Notes under the pieces: model-generated
The model's database searches: none
Told to the model about the DNA's origin: nothing
What the model saw: the letters and a program-made list of their open reading frames with translations, nothing else
Source of the DNA: Pelobates cultripes
Lineage: Eukaryota > Chordata > Amphibia > Anura > Pelobatidae
Assembly: GCA_933207985.1 (NCBI GenBank)
Contig: OW240915.1
Location: 118,696,753 to 118,760,752 of the forward strand
Length of the DNA: 64,000 bases
Reading direction: 5' to 3'
Shown here: in pieces, positions 40,320 through 51,182 of the stretch
Layout: the number at the start of each line of letters is the position of its first letter
How positions within the stretch are numbered: position 1 is the stretch's first letter
Translations under genes and position numbers: made by a program

Positions 40320-41444
40320 TTTAGTGTAATTGGTGAGCATGGTTTTTGCACTCTCTGCTTCCTAGGCAGGATTTCTGGCGGGAGGCTGTTCAAACCATTA
40401 CTCAGGAATTTCTCCACTATTGTTGTCTTAAACCCACACTATCTCTTTGATATATATTCCTGCATAGCAATATCAGTTCTCCCTCCCACACAACAATATA
40501 TGGTCTGAGACACCAACAGGTATACAGTTTACTTTTTATTGACAAAACAATACTCTGAGAACAGGGTGTTATATACTACTTTGTACTCGAGACTGTAATA
40601 TTGTGTCGCCAGGAAAATTTATTGTACCGCTTCACCTTGCAGCGGGTTAATTTATCGGATTGAAATAATCCCTGCAATTACACTATCTCCATACTAACGC
40701 AGACGAGCCAGGACTAGTTATACTATTTAACGGTCTGACCTTAAGGACGCGACAATTGCTGCAGCCTATTACTACAGTGGAGTGACAGCAATCCTATATT
40801 TGTACACCAGTGCTCTGAGCTACTACTGTATCGTGTATGGCAGCCCTTGATACATTGCTTATAATTTATTGCAACTTTACATTTGTTATCAAAAGAAGGG
40901 CTGTATGCACAGATACACATACTTTTGCATTTATAAACTATTAGTGTTCTTAGTATGTGCTCTGTATAATTGGTGAGCAGGATTTTTGCACTCTCTGCTT
41001 CCTAGGCAGGATTTCTGGCGGGAGGCTGTTCAAACCAGTGTTTAGGGATTTGCAGGCTTTAGTTAAGGGGTGCCCTTAAAGCACTTAGGGATTTTGAGAA
41101 TTACTCCACTATTGTTGTCTTAAACCAACACTATCTCTGCGATATATATTCCTGCATAGCGATATTAATAACCCATTCTGGTTCTCCCTCCCACACAACA
41201 ATACATGGTCTGAGACACCAACAGGTATACAGTTTATTTTTTGTTGACAAAACAACACTCTGAGAACAGGGTGTTATATACTACTTTGTACGCAAGACTG
41301 TAATATTGTGCCACCAGGCAAATTATTGTACCGCTTCACCTGCAGCGGGTTCACTTATTGGATTGAAATAATCCCTGCAATTACACTATCTCCGTATTAA
41401 CGGAGACTAGGAAAAGTTATACTAATTAGTGTTCTTAATGTGTG
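40320..41444 (+). repeat. Long direct repeats (Penelope terminal repeats)
   Basis: The block about 40331-40960 (TAATTGGTGAGCATGG...) is repeated from about 40968 to 41444 (TAATTGGTGAGCAGGA...), sharing CACTCTCTGCTTCCTAGGCA, GATATATATTCCTGCATAGC, CTCTGAGAACAGGGTGTTAT and CAGCGGGTT. The second copy is interrupted by the solo LTR at 41445. Direct repeats of this size downstream of a Penelope-like ORF fit its terminal repeats. Confidence 0.7.
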
Positions 41445-42115
41445 TGTAGTGTTACTTACCTTATCCAGGGGCCGGCCGCGGTCCTCTCTTCGAGCCGCGC
41501 GCGGTCCTGCTGCTGCACGAGCCGCGCGCGGCTCAACCCGACGGCTTCAATAGGAAGGCGGGCAGTGACCGCGAGAAGCGATCACGTGTCCCGCCTGAAT
41601 CTAAGAGCGCGCCGCGAGTCTCGGGCGCGCTCTTAAAGAGACAGTGGGAGCCTAAATTGTCAAAAGGCTCCCATTGGGCCCTGTCATGCCACACTCCCCA
41701 TACACTTACCTTTTGGGGGTGTGAATATGACAGGAGCCAATCACATTAGTTTAGAAGCTATTTAAACTTACCTCTCCCTTTACTCCCTGCCCTATCGTGG
41801 TTTCTGTTTCAGTTCCCTTTAGTGCATGTTGTGTTCAGTTGTGTTTCTTCGTTTTGACTTTGGCTTTGTTTCTGACTACGTTTTCTCTTTATCCTTATCC
41901 TTATCTGTTTGCCGGCTTGCTGTTTACTGTGTACCAGACCCCGGCTAGTCCTAGTTTACGCTGTCTCTCTGTGCCCTTGACTTTGGATCGTTCCTGACTC
42001 TGTCTCCTCTCATACACGTCGAGTCCGGCCATTCTAAGGTCCGGTAGACGTATCTCTCCTCTGTGTTGTCTTCTGTTTAGCTGAATCCTGCGTGTTGGGG
42101 TATATTCTCGTTACA
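41445..42115. mobile_element. Solo LTR with GTGTG duplications
   Basis: 671 bp, TGTAGTGTTAC...TCTCGTTACA, with GTGTG at 41440-41444 and 42116-42120. Very GC-rich left third (GCCGCGCGCGG twice); later a CT-rich part with CCAGACCCCGGCTAGTCC. It interrupts the second direct repeat of the Penelope relic. The ORFs inside are not genes. Confidence 0.9.
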
Positions 42116-42399
42116 GTGTGCTCTTGTGGTTTTACTTTTTTAGTTTTACTTTTTTAGTATTAAAAGTTTTATATTTAAAGTGTTAAACTATTTGTACCAC
42201 TGACTGTCCTCCTCCCTTTTAAGGGACTTACACTCTCAGGACACTCTACCATAATTCCTTTACTCCTGTTTTTTTTTGTTTCTTCTTGTTGTTTAGTTGT
42301 TGGTGCAAATATTCTTGCACTAGGGGTTAACCCCCATTCAGGAGAGTTTCTACCCTTTGATTTTTTCTCAGTACATATATTCTTAAATTGCTATGTGTC

Positions 42400-43012
42400 T
42401 CAAAAATCACCAATTATTATAATTTTTTTTTTATTTGGCATAGATTAGTGGTAAAATGGCTACATGAAAAGATTCAAAATACCCCAGGTTTAATACCTTA
42501 GGTTTTCTTCTTTTAAAAAATATATACATGTGAAGGGTTATTTGGGGATTCCTGACAGATATCAGTGTTACAATGTAACTTGCATTAATTTTGAAAAAAA
42601 TTGGTTTGAAAACAGCAAAGTGCTACTTGTGCTTATAGCCCTATACCTTTCAAAAAAAAGCTAAGAACATGCTAACATTGGGCATTTCTAAACTCAGGAC
42701 AAAATTTAGAAACTATTTAGCATGGGTGTTTTTTGGCATATGTAGATGTGTAACAGATTTTGAGGGTCAAAGTTCGAAAAAGTGTTTTTTTTCAATTTTT
42801 ATAATCATATTTTATAAGTTTTTTTTATAGTAAATTATATGATATGATGAAAATAATGGTATCTTTAGAAAGACCTTTTAATGGCGAGAAAACCAGTATA
42901 TAATATGTGTGGGTACAGTAAATTAGTAAGAGGAAAATTACAGCTAAACACAAACACCACAGAAATGTAAAAAGAGCCCTGGTCCCAACGGTAAGAAAAT
43001 TGAAAAACAGCC
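42400..43012 (+). other. Tail of element C
   Basis: A/T-rich tail with weak similarity to the ~390-bp module of the other TTAA elements (AAAATACCCCAGGTTT.., TTAGGTTTTCTTCTTTTAAA near 42475-42525), followed by AATGGCGAGAAAACCAGTAT and the terminal repeat. No gene. Confidence 0.55.
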
Positions 43013-43030
43013 TGGTCACTAAGGGGTTAA

Positions 43031-43831
43031 ACAGCAGAAGAAAAAACAGTCCATAGGTTCGACATCATAAAATTAATGACAGTAGCAAGATGGCTGACAG
43101 AAATTCAATATCAGGTTCCACATGTTATCAGCACTCCTTTTGTTGCTGGACTTTCACCCTAAGGCTGCGAACATTACTTCCAGATTCCGAGAAGGTTATT
43201 CCGAGAGCTTGCGACATTATACAAAACTTTCAGGATTCTCCAAGTACTTGGTTGCATAGTTTATCTCCTCATAAATATCTCAGCATCATTGACCGGCATG
43301 GGGTGTGGCCAAACAAACGCAATTTCAACTTCATTTAGAGTTAGCTGGAAGAGATTGGTGATAATCAGCTCCTGAGGATCAGGCAGCACAAACATTCCAG
43401 GACGGTCACTACAACACACAAATAGAAGCCTCAGTACCACAAAAAATAATTTCTACAATTATATATATTTTTTTTGTTAATTAACCAATTACCTATACTA
43501 AAAGTCCAGTCAATAGTGTATCATGGACTTATTTCAGCTTGGTTTGTACTGCATGCAATATGTCAATGACAAAATTTTAAATCTCTTCCCCTTAGAGTGC
43601 TTTCTTACAGATGAGTGAAGCTTTTACTCTTCATAAATGTTTGAATAGACAAGATTAAGCAGGTGGTAATATAATGCATTTTATAATGGAAATAAGTAGT
43701 TAAAGAAAACGTTGGAAGCTAGTTGTAGCAAAGGGAGATCCTAGGGCAGTGAAGGGGTTAACCCTAATTTAGAAATGTAAACAAAAACAGTAATACTTAA
43801 AGATAAAAAAAAAAAAAACTATCTTATGGCT
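43031..43831. other. Probable host sequence, no proven gene
   Basis: Right flank of element C. A minus-strand open stretch near 43410-43275 after a GTGTGTTGTAG acceptor-like site encodes DRPGMFVLPDPQELIITNLF followed by QLTLNE. It is reminiscent of a coding exon, but I cannot name the protein and no clear donor follows. Confidence 0.2.
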
Positions 43832-44285
43832 TAAAGGACCACTCTAGGCACCCAGACCACTTCAGCTCAATGAAGTGGTCTGGGTGCCAGGTCCCTGTAG
43901 TGTTAACCCTGCAGCTGAAAACATAGCAGTTTCAGAGAAACTGCTTTGTTGCACTGAGGGTTAATCCAGACTCTTGTGGCTGTCTCACTGACAGCCGCTA
44001 GAGGTGCTTCCCTGCGCTTCTCACTGTGAAATTCACAGTGAGAAGATGCTGGACGTCCATAGGAAAGCATTGAGAAGTGCTTTCCTATGGGTGGTTTGAA
44101 TGCGCGCGCAGCTCTTGCCGTGCATGTGCATTCTGCGCTGACATCGGCAGAGGGAGGAGAGTTCCCCAGCGCCGAGGAAGCCAGCGCTGGGGAAAGTTAA
44201 GTGGCTGAAGGGGTTTTAGTTCCCCACCACCCTCAGGGGAGTGGGACCCTGAGAGTGGTGGGGAACTAAAGACCCTATAGTGCCA
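43832..44285. mobile_element. T2-like MITE (about 450 bp)
   Basis: Starts TTAAAGGACCACTCTAGGCA and ends GGAACTAAAGACCCTATAGT, with subterminal CAGACCACTTCAGC/TGAAGTGGTCTG hairpin. Internal CTGACAGCCGCTAGAGG, TTCACTGTGAAATTCACAGT and GGAAAGCATTGAGAAG are shared with the copies at 46304-46674 and 58722-59095. T2 MITEs (TTAAAGGRR ends) are known from Xenopus. Confidence 0.8.
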
Positions 44286-44900
44286 GAAAAATTAGTTTGT
44301 TACAGTTGCATACGGAATGGAGAATTTACTTAAATTTCTTTAACATTTTTTAAATCCGACAAGGGCTTTGCACCTCCTTTTGATGCTAACTTTTAATTTA
44401 GTAATTTAAAACTATACTATTATTCAAGCAATCTTTATAAATTACTCCTGCTCATCAGAGACCTTCACAAAGTTATTAATTCTGTTATTAAATTATGTAA
44501 TTGTTATGTTATTCATTCTTTCTTCATTTGTTAAAAAATGCCTCCTTAAGAAAGTTATCTAACAGACTAAATCTTTTAATAATTTAACACATTGATATAG
44601 GGATCATTCCCAATAAAACTATGTTCCCAGAATCAGACCACAGAGGAAAAATAAAACATTATAATAAGTCAGATTTACCTGCAGCCCTGCTCAGGGTTAA
44701 AAACATTGCAGACCAGGCACAAAGGTAACTCATTACAGATGTAATCTCAAACTAACCGTTCCAATTACATTTTATACTAAATTATCTATCTAGTCTACAA
44801 GACTATCAGTAATGGAATTTATACAGTTTACAAAGATCCTTTAAAAAAAAAAAAAAATGCAAGATTTTGTTTAAAACAATCAGTGCACTTCTACCAAGGC
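44286..44900. other. Unassigned A/T-rich stretch
   Basis: No gene or repeat recognised between the MITE and the Penelope element. Confidence 0.4.
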
Positions 44901-44915
44901 AACCAATACTTAATA
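44901..44915. repeat. 15-bp target-site duplication of the large Penelope element
   Basis: AACCAATACTTAATA at 44901-44915 is repeated at 50938-50952. Confidence 0.92.
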
Positions 44916-45194
44916 AATAATACAAATATTAAAGGTGGCGCTTAAAGGAAATAAAAGGTGCAGCTAAATTACCAAAGTATATTTTCACCACATATACTTA
45001 GAAACCGAAATATAGTGTAGAGATCAAAGGTAAAAGCACACACACAATACCAGAAGAATATATACAGTTATGGTAACCAATAGTAGATGCTCCTGGTATA
45101 TACTTGTAAAGGACGTATATGATGGTATGTGTTACCTATACAAAAATATAATCAAACAGCAAAAACATAGTGTAATCTACCACTAATGTGTGGT

Positions 45195-45205
45195 CTTCCT
45201 CAGGT
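45195..45205 (-). ncRNA. Truncated hammerhead-like motif, left arm
   Basis: The minus strand has CCTGAGGAAGACCACACA as in the right arm, but the GAAAC half of the core is missing because of the left-arm deletion. Confidence 0.35.
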
Positions 45206-46079
45206 GCTGGTCAACATCAATTTATAAAGGATACAACATTAGGAATAAAATTAATTGCACATGTGCAAAAAGTGACACCCATTTCCTTATTTGGTCACAA
45301 CCGGATGTACATCGCCACCTCCAATATAGCCGCACATCCGGTTTCGGACATAATTTGGGTGTCATCTTGGTATCCCAAAAATATAAACCATCCAAAGATA
45401 GAAAAAGCAATTATAAATATAAATATCCATAAATATATAAAATACCTTCTTAGCAAAGACAGCAACAACAAGATAGATAGCCTGTTGGTGTCTATGCTGT
45501 TCGAAGGATACATAGAACGACCGCATTGAGTCCGTAACGTCACTTCCGGTGACGTGTTGATTCGTCCGTCACGTCACTTCCGGTTTCGCTGGATCGTTGA
45601 AGGATGATTCTTTCCTCCTTCCGTACTTCTAATAGTCCATACATTATAGTCTTTGTACTCCAGTGGAGGCAAAGATGCCATTTTTAAACATGGCAAACCA
45701 AGTGCCATATTGAATAGTAGTAATATGTAAAGATGTATAAAAAGAAACAAGAATAAGTAAGATTATCACCACATCAAAAACATTCTAATAAATTCTAAAT
45801 CAAATATATATATATAAAAATATATGTATATATAAAAGATATACAATTAAAAGGAGAAAGAGAAAAAAGTGCCTATAGTCACAATTAATGGAATGCCCAC
45901 TAAAAAAACTTCTAAAAGAGAAACAAACATGTCAAAACCATATCTTATAAAATGTTAAAAGAAGAGAGATCTCAATAAAAAATATATAATCTAAAAAGAG
46001 TAAAGAAAAAATAATAATATAATAATATATATAAAAAACGAAAATAATTTTATAAAATATTATTAATTTCAAAATCGAT

Positions 46080-46303
46080 GCTAAGACCTTTAGGGGTTAA
46101 GGTGCATGATTCAAAGATTCACTTGGATTCTTTAATGCTGAGAGTCTTTGCTATATCTCCCCCTCTCCAGTTTCTACTTATTTTTTCAATTCCACAAAAA
46201 TTCTCTATTTTTTGTTAGTTCTTGTTGTATTACAGCATACATTACAAGTTCCACAATGATAAAAGCCCTTCTGTTCTCGTGTCCAATCAGTTAAAACGTT
46301 TTT
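46080..46303 (-). pseudogene. Penelope endonuclease with core deleted (left arm)
   Basis: Minus strand: DWTREQKGFYHCGTCNVCCN with the Cys pairs of the linker, then TRTNKK and a stop, then immediately VELKK, VETGEG and LSALKNPSESLNHAP. Compared with the right-arm copy, everything from about IENFY to SFCGI is missing, so the whole GIY-YIG core is absent. The deletion joins AGAGAATTTT to TGTGGAATTG. This is the endonuclease collinear with the reverse transcriptase, so the RT-bearing copy lost its nuclease. Confidence 0.85.
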
Positions 46304-46674
46304 AGGGGGGAGGAAGGGGTTAAACTTCTTTCCTCTTTCTCCAGCGCCGGGCGGGGAACTCTCCTCCTCCTCTCCGTCTCCTCTCCTCCTCCTTGGCTGA
46401 ATGCGCATGCGCGGCAGGAGCCGCGTGCGCATTCAGGAGCCGCGTGCGCATTCAGGAGCCGCGTGCGCATTCAGCCAGTCTCATAGGAAAGCATTCACAG
46501 TGAAAATCACAGTGAGAAGCATTTAAGCGCCTCTAGCGGCTGTAAATGAGACAGCCACTAGAGGCTGGATTAACCCATTTATTTTTAGAAAAAAGGGTTA
46601 AACCTAGCTGGACCAGGCACCCAGACCACCTCATTAAGCTGAAGTGGTCTGGGTGCCTATAGTGGTCCTTTAAG
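46304..46674. mobile_element. T2-like MITE inside the Penelope element
   Basis: Right end GAAGTGGTCTGGGTGCCTAT followed by AGTGGTCCTTTAA; internal CACAGTGAGAAGC, GACAGCCACTAGAGGCTGGA and the three tandem GCCGCGTGCGCATTCAG units (46421-46470). It separates the Penelope thumb from its endonuclease. The left end is less clear. Confidence 0.75.
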
Positions 46675-46689
46675 ATTCTTAGCTCCCCT

Positions 46690-47984
46690 AAAAATAAAAT
46701 TAGGTTTGGTGCCTATAAACTGGTGTATATCTTCTTGTTGCAAAATGTGCCAGTTTTTATTGATAATTTTCTTTATCGCGCCAATATTACTGGAAAAATT
46801 AAAAATCAAAGGAATCTGTTCTAACGGTCGCGGTTATCTTTATTCTTATATTGTAAAATATGTGATCTGTCTGTTTTATAAACTTGATTTATATTATCTT
46901 GTAAAGCCGGGTATGTTTTTTAACCAAGGGCGATGATGGCAACTCTCCAATTCAATAAAACTATTAACATCGACTTGTTTAAAAAAAGTTTTTGTCATTA
47001 AAGCATTATCTTTAATAAAAATATTAAGATCTAAAAAATCCACACTCTCTGCTCACACTCTTAGTCAGAGAGATACCCCAATTGTTAGAATTAAGAAATT
47101 CAAAAAATGTAAAAAAATGTTTCTTGAGACCCCTTTGAAATAATAAAAATATTGTCAATGTATCATTTATAAAGGACCAAGTTTGCGCCATAGTCATGTG
47201 CCTTAAAAACAAACGATTCCTCCCAAAAAGACATAAAAAGGTTGGCATAACTTGGCACAAACTTGGTCACCATGGCTGTCCCTCTAATTTGTAGAAATAA
47301 TTCATCCTCGAACCAGAAATAATTATTCTGTAAAATCATTTGTATTCCTTTTAAAATAAAAGTCTTTTGCTTCTCTCCATACTTTTTAGAGGTTTTAAGA
47401 AAAAAGTCGACAGCCTCACATCCTTTTTCATGTTGTATAATAGTGTACAAACTGGATACATCACACGTTGCTAAAAGATAATCATCCTGCCACTTAAAGG
47501 AGTTCAAGATGTTCAGTAGACTCATCGAGTCTTGTAAAAAAGAAGGGGTGTTTCTTACTAAGGGTTGGAGGTGGAAATCTATATATTGGGATAGGAAATA
47601 AAGTGCAGAGTCGATTCCAGACACTATTGGAAGACCAGGTGGATTTTCTGGGTCCTTATGGATTTTCAGCAAGATGTATATCACTGGAATCTTAGGATGT
47701 TCCAGATATAGAAAAGAGAACTCTTTTTTATTTAGAATGCCTTTTTCTATACCTTTCGCGAGAAACTTCCCCAGTTTCTCTTTAATTTCTGTAGTTGGAT
47801 CTTTGTTAAGTTTGAGGTAAGTGGTTGTATCTGCCAACTGTCTCTTAATCTCTTGAATATAGCTATCTCTATTTAAAATAACCCCCCCTTTGTCTGCCGG
47901 TTTGATGACAATTGAGTAATCTTTCTTCAAAAGATCCATAGCTTTCCTTTCTTGGAGGGTTAAATTTTGTCCAAATTTGGACAA
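46690..47984 (-). pseudogene. Penelope reverse transcriptase and thumb
   Basis: RNA-directed DNA polymerase of a Penelope-like element, related to telomerase reverse transcriptase. Frame 47984-47163 (273 codons): MDLLKKDYSIVIKPADKGG, ILLKIHKDP, PPGLPIVSGID (motif 2 region), LATCDVSSLYTIIQHEKG (motif A with catalytic Asp), IRGTAMVTKFVPSYANLFM (motif B). After an in-frame TAA the motif C region reads YIDNIF, where YxDD is expected, so one catalytic Asp is lost. The thumb follows in other frames (FFEFLNSNNWGI, DVNSFIELESCHHRPWLKNI). The Met at 47984 is internal; coding sequence extends upstream toward 49030. Inactive. Confidence 0.92.
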
Positions 47985-47999
47985 AAGTTTAATGTTATG

Positions 48000-49030
48000 G
48001 ATATCTCTAAGGCAAGATTTTTCAAAAACCTTAACAGTATCAGTCTTAAGAAAGGTGGGGCAGAATTTAGATTTAGGCTCTAAATTGGAATGTACAATGT
48101 CTGTTATCTCTGGGGTATTTTAAATACTTTTATTTCGATTATCTTGATTCTCTTTCTTAAACATTTCTTTTAAACAAAGTTTCCTAGTATATCGATTTAC
48201 GTCTAAGAACATCTCAAATTTATTTACTGGGCAACTCGGCACAAATTTAAAACTTTTAGATAAAATATTTATTTTAGTGGGTGAAAAATCTTTATTAGAT
48301 AAATTAAAAATCTTTATTTCATTTCTCTTTGTCTCCTTTTTCCTGATGCAATTTCCTCTTCTTTTTTCTCTTCTGACCTTCTTCGTCTTTTTCTTGGAGT
48401 TTCTTTTGTGGGTGTATTTCTTCTCATTCTCTGACCTAAAAAAACATCCTCATTCGATTCTATCTCTAAGGTTTCATATCGATTCCTTAGGGGTATGTGT
48501 GGGAAAACTCTTTTAAGTGGACTTCTCCTTTCGTTTGTGGGGTGTGTCTCTCCCCTATTTCTTTGAGATCTTATCTTAGGAGAATTGACATAAGAGATAT
48601 GTGTCTCTCTGTACTGTGGTTGATAGTTACCTCGTATGGGCCTTTGATAACTTTGATCCTTTTCATATTGATTAGAATAGGAGTTTCTCCTTTGTAGTTG
48701 ATAGAATAGGAGTTTCTCCTTTGTGGTAAATCATTTTTCCCTATAGGTTTTTTATGATTTAGGTCTCTTTGATACTGGTTGTAATGGAGATCCCTCCTTT
48801 GTATTTAATAGTTTTGATCCCTTTGATATTTACGGGAGTCTCTCTCTGGTGAATATACTTCATTTCTAGACACCAATGTCCTTTTTCTATTGTTCTGTCT
48901 CTGTTGAGGATTATTTTTATTCTCATTTTTATTAGGTGCCATTCTAATCCTGTTGTTAGCATAGTCATTTAGATCTCTATTAAACTTCTTTTTCTTATTT
49001 GAGATCAAAGAATTCTCAATTTTGTCTAAG
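48000..49030 (-). pseudogene. Penelope ORF, N-terminal region
   Basis: Minus-strand continuation upstream of the reverse transcriptase. It is rich in Lys, Arg, Asn and Gln: KKKKFNRDLNDYANNRIRMA, NKNENKNNPQQRQNN, SPERDSRKYQRDQN and NEDVFLGQRMRRNTPTKETP. Several frameshifts break it. The region is poorly conserved in Penelope-like elements and may bind nucleic acid. Repeated ATAGAATAGGAGTTTCTCCT-type sequence lies near 48670-48725. The true start is not determined. Confidence 0.6.
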
Positions 49031-49079
49031 AATCTTAAACAGATTTTAACAACTAGCTTTATAAAGAGCGAACCCCCTA

Positions 49080-49570
49080 AAAACTTTTTAACTGATTGGA
49101 CACGAGAACAGAAGGGATAAAATCATTGTGGAACTTGTAAGGTATGCTGTAATACAACAAGAACTAACAAAAAAATAGAGAATTTTTATTCTATTATTAC
49201 TAATAAAAAATATGCAATTAAATCTTTTATTTCATGCCATTCCTCCAATGTTATTTATCTTTTAGAATGCACCTGTGGGTTTCAATATGTGGGTAAGACT
49301 TCTCGACAATTAAAAATTAGAATTGGTGAACACCTTGGAAATATAAAGAGAAGCTTTCCCAACCACAGTGTGTCCAAACATTTTTATGAACACCACAATT
49401 CAAATAGAAAATATCTGAGTTTTTGTGGAATTGAAAAAATAAGTAGAAACTGGAGAGGTGGAGATATAGCAAAGACTCTCAGCATTAAAGAATCCAAGTG
49501 GATCTTTGAATTATGCACCTTAACCCCTAAAGGTTTTAACATCGATTTTGAAATGAATAATATTAATTGT
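49080..49570 (+). pseudogene. Penelope GIY-YIG endonuclease (right, inverted arm)
   Basis: Plus-strand copy that keeps the nuclease core. After a linker with HCGTCKVCCN and a stop at 49118, the frame reads SFISCHSSNVIYLLECTCGF then QYVGKTSRQLKIRIGEHLGN (GIY-YIG motif as IYL..QYVGK with the catalytic Arg in KIRIGEH), SVSKHFYEHH, KYLSFCGIEKIS and the terminal KESKWIFELCTLTPKGFN with the conserved Glu. The frame is open from about 49121 to 49570 without a stop. No reverse transcriptase lies upstream on this strand, so it is an orphan copy. The enzyme would cut DNA for target-primed insertion. Confidence 0.88.
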
Positions 49571-50937
49571 TTTATATTAATATTATATTATATAAAAAAA
49601 TTTTTTACCCTTTTTAGATTATATATTTTTTATTGAGATCTCTCTTCTTTGAACTTTTTATAAAAGTATGGTTTTTACATGTTTGTTTCTCTTTTAGAAG
49701 TTTTTTAGTGGGGCATTCCATTAATTGTGACTATAGGCACTTTTTTCTCTTTCTCCTTTTAATTGTATATCTTTTATAAATACACATATTTTTTTATATA
49801 TATTTGATTTAGAATTTATTAGAATGTTTTTGATGTGGTGATAATCATCCTTATTCTTGTTTCTTTTTATACATCTTTACATATTACTACTATTCAATAT
49901 GGGACTTGGTTTGCCATGTTTAAAAATGGCATCTTTGCCTCCACCGGAGTACAAAGACTATAATATATGGACTACTACAAATACGGAAGGAGGAAAGATA
50001 CATCCTTCAACGATCCGGCAAAACCGGAAGTGACGTGACGGACGAATCAACACGTCACCGGAAGTGATGTTACGGACTCAATGCGGTCGTTCTATGTATC
50101 CTTCGAACAGCATAGACACCAACAGGCTATCTTGTTGTTGCTGTCTTTGCTAAGAAGGTATTTTATATATTTATGGACATTTATATTTATAATTGCTTTT
50201 TCTATCTTTGGATGGTTTATATTTTTGGGATACCAAGATGGCACCCAAATTATGTCCGAAACCGGATGTGCGGCCATATTGGAGGTGGCGATGTACATCC
50301 GGTTGTGACGAAATAAGGAAATGGGTGTCACTTTTTTCACATGTGCAATTAATTGTATTCCTAATGTTGTATCCTTTATAAATTGTTTCTATGCTCACTT
50401 TGATGTTGACCAGCACCTGAGGAAGACCACACATTAGTGGTTGAAACGTGTTATGTATATTTTTTATTTTATTTATGTAAAGAAAAACTTTTTTTTAAAA
50501 GTTAATTTCCTACTTCTGGTTCCTGACTTTATATCTCATTATATGAGATTGGACAACAATCAGAGAATTTATCCAAGGGAAGAATCTTTTCTCTACTCCA
50601 AATCCCTGGTTCCGGAATGTCCAGAGAGTCCATCTAAAGGAAAATTTCATCTATGTCCATGGATGAGACATGTATGCTGTAAAGGTTTTGAGCCAACTTC
50701 CAATCGGCTCAACAAATTGTGAGTGGTTTCGGCTCTTCAATATTCACCTTTATTATATTTTATACAGATTACACTATGTTTTTGCTGTTTGATTATATTT
50801 TTGTATAGGTAACACATACCATCATATACGTCTTTTACAAGTATATACCAGGAACATCTACTATTGGTTACCATAACTATATATATTACAGGTAACATTC
50901 TTCTGGTATTGTGTGTGCGCTTTTACCTTTGATCTCT
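49571..50937 (+). repeat. Penelope terminal repeat, right arm (full form)
   Basis: Inverted counterpart of 44916-46080: shared blocks include AACACGTCACCGGAAGTGA, CTTGTTGTTGCTGTCTTTGC, GATGTACATCCGGTTGTGA and TATATACCAGGA. It is longer by 50442-50765, which is absent from the left arm; that segment holds a 93-codon frame of unknown meaning. Confidence 0.88.
50405..50455 (+). ncRNA. Hammerhead-like motif in the Penelope terminal repeat
   Basis: CCTGAGGAAGACCAC, loop ACATTA, GTGGTTGAAACGTG. This gives a CUGAGGA core element (50417-50423), a stem II of ACCAC/GTGGT with a bulge, and the GAAAC element (50443-50447). Hammerhead ribozymes occur in Penelope terminal repeats. The extra bases at stem II make activity uncertain. 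Confidence 0.5.
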
Positions 50938-50952
50938 AACCAATACTTAATA

Positions 50953-51138
50953 GACTGCGGCACTCAGCAAAAGGAACAATTTTATCAGCCAGAAATTATT
51001 ACAAGACATCAGATATCAATGAATTATACCGACTGACCACAAACTCTGCAACTTAACAAAAAACTTAGGAAATAGGAAGTCTGACACTCTGTTGTTAAAC
51101 TCTGTAGCTTAGACTTGGTTTAGTTTTTTTTAATTTAG
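50953..51138. other. Spacer between Penelope and piggyBac copy 2
   Basis: AT-rich, no feature recognised. It is the left flank of the TTAA at 51139-51142. Confidence 0.5.
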
Positions 51139-51182
51139 TTAACCTCTTAAGATCGCAGGGCATTTTATGCCGTCCCTATTTC

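Larger units (their letters stand above)
38964..43026 (+). mobile_element. TTAA-type element C with nested insertions
   Basis: Inverted ends at 38960-38977 (TTGACCCCTTAGTGACCA) and 43013-43030 (TGGTCACTAAGGGGTTAA) match in 17 of 18 positions; the TTGA at the left is a decayed TTAA. Left end: hairpins at about 38972-39035, 39053-39092 and 39096-39137, and the GCAGGGGGACTGCCTG hairpin near 39522-39560, comparable to 26914-26945 in element B. Right end: a tail with TTAATACCTTAGGTTTTC and A/T-rich sequence. A Penelope relic (about 39640-42380) with a solo LTR fills the middle. No transposase is seen. Confidence 0.88.
44916..50937 (-). mobile_element. Penelope-like element with inverted arms
   Basis: 6022 bp between 15-bp duplications. 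The minus strand carries, from 49030 downward, the N-terminal region, reverse transcriptase, thumb and a deleted endonuclease, ending in a terminal repeat (44916-46080). The right 1.9 kb (about 49040-50937) is an inverted copy of the endonuclease plus terminal repeat, in plus orientation. The arms thus form a palindrome around the reverse transcriptase. The left arm lacks about 250 bp of the endonuclease core and about 324 bp (equivalent to 50442-50765) of the terminal repeat, and carries a T2-like MITE. Inverted terminal copies are a known habit of Penelope-like elements. Confidence 0.92.

Noticed and set aside
41442..41997. CpG-rich segment that could be a CpG-island promoter
   Set aside because: It is inside a solo LTR with clear ends and GTGTG duplications.
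45188..45543. ORFs of 80-113 codons around 45.2-45.5 kb and their mirror images at 50.1-50.4 kb
   Set aside because: They are on opposite strands of the inverted Penelope terminal repeats and have no conserved domain.
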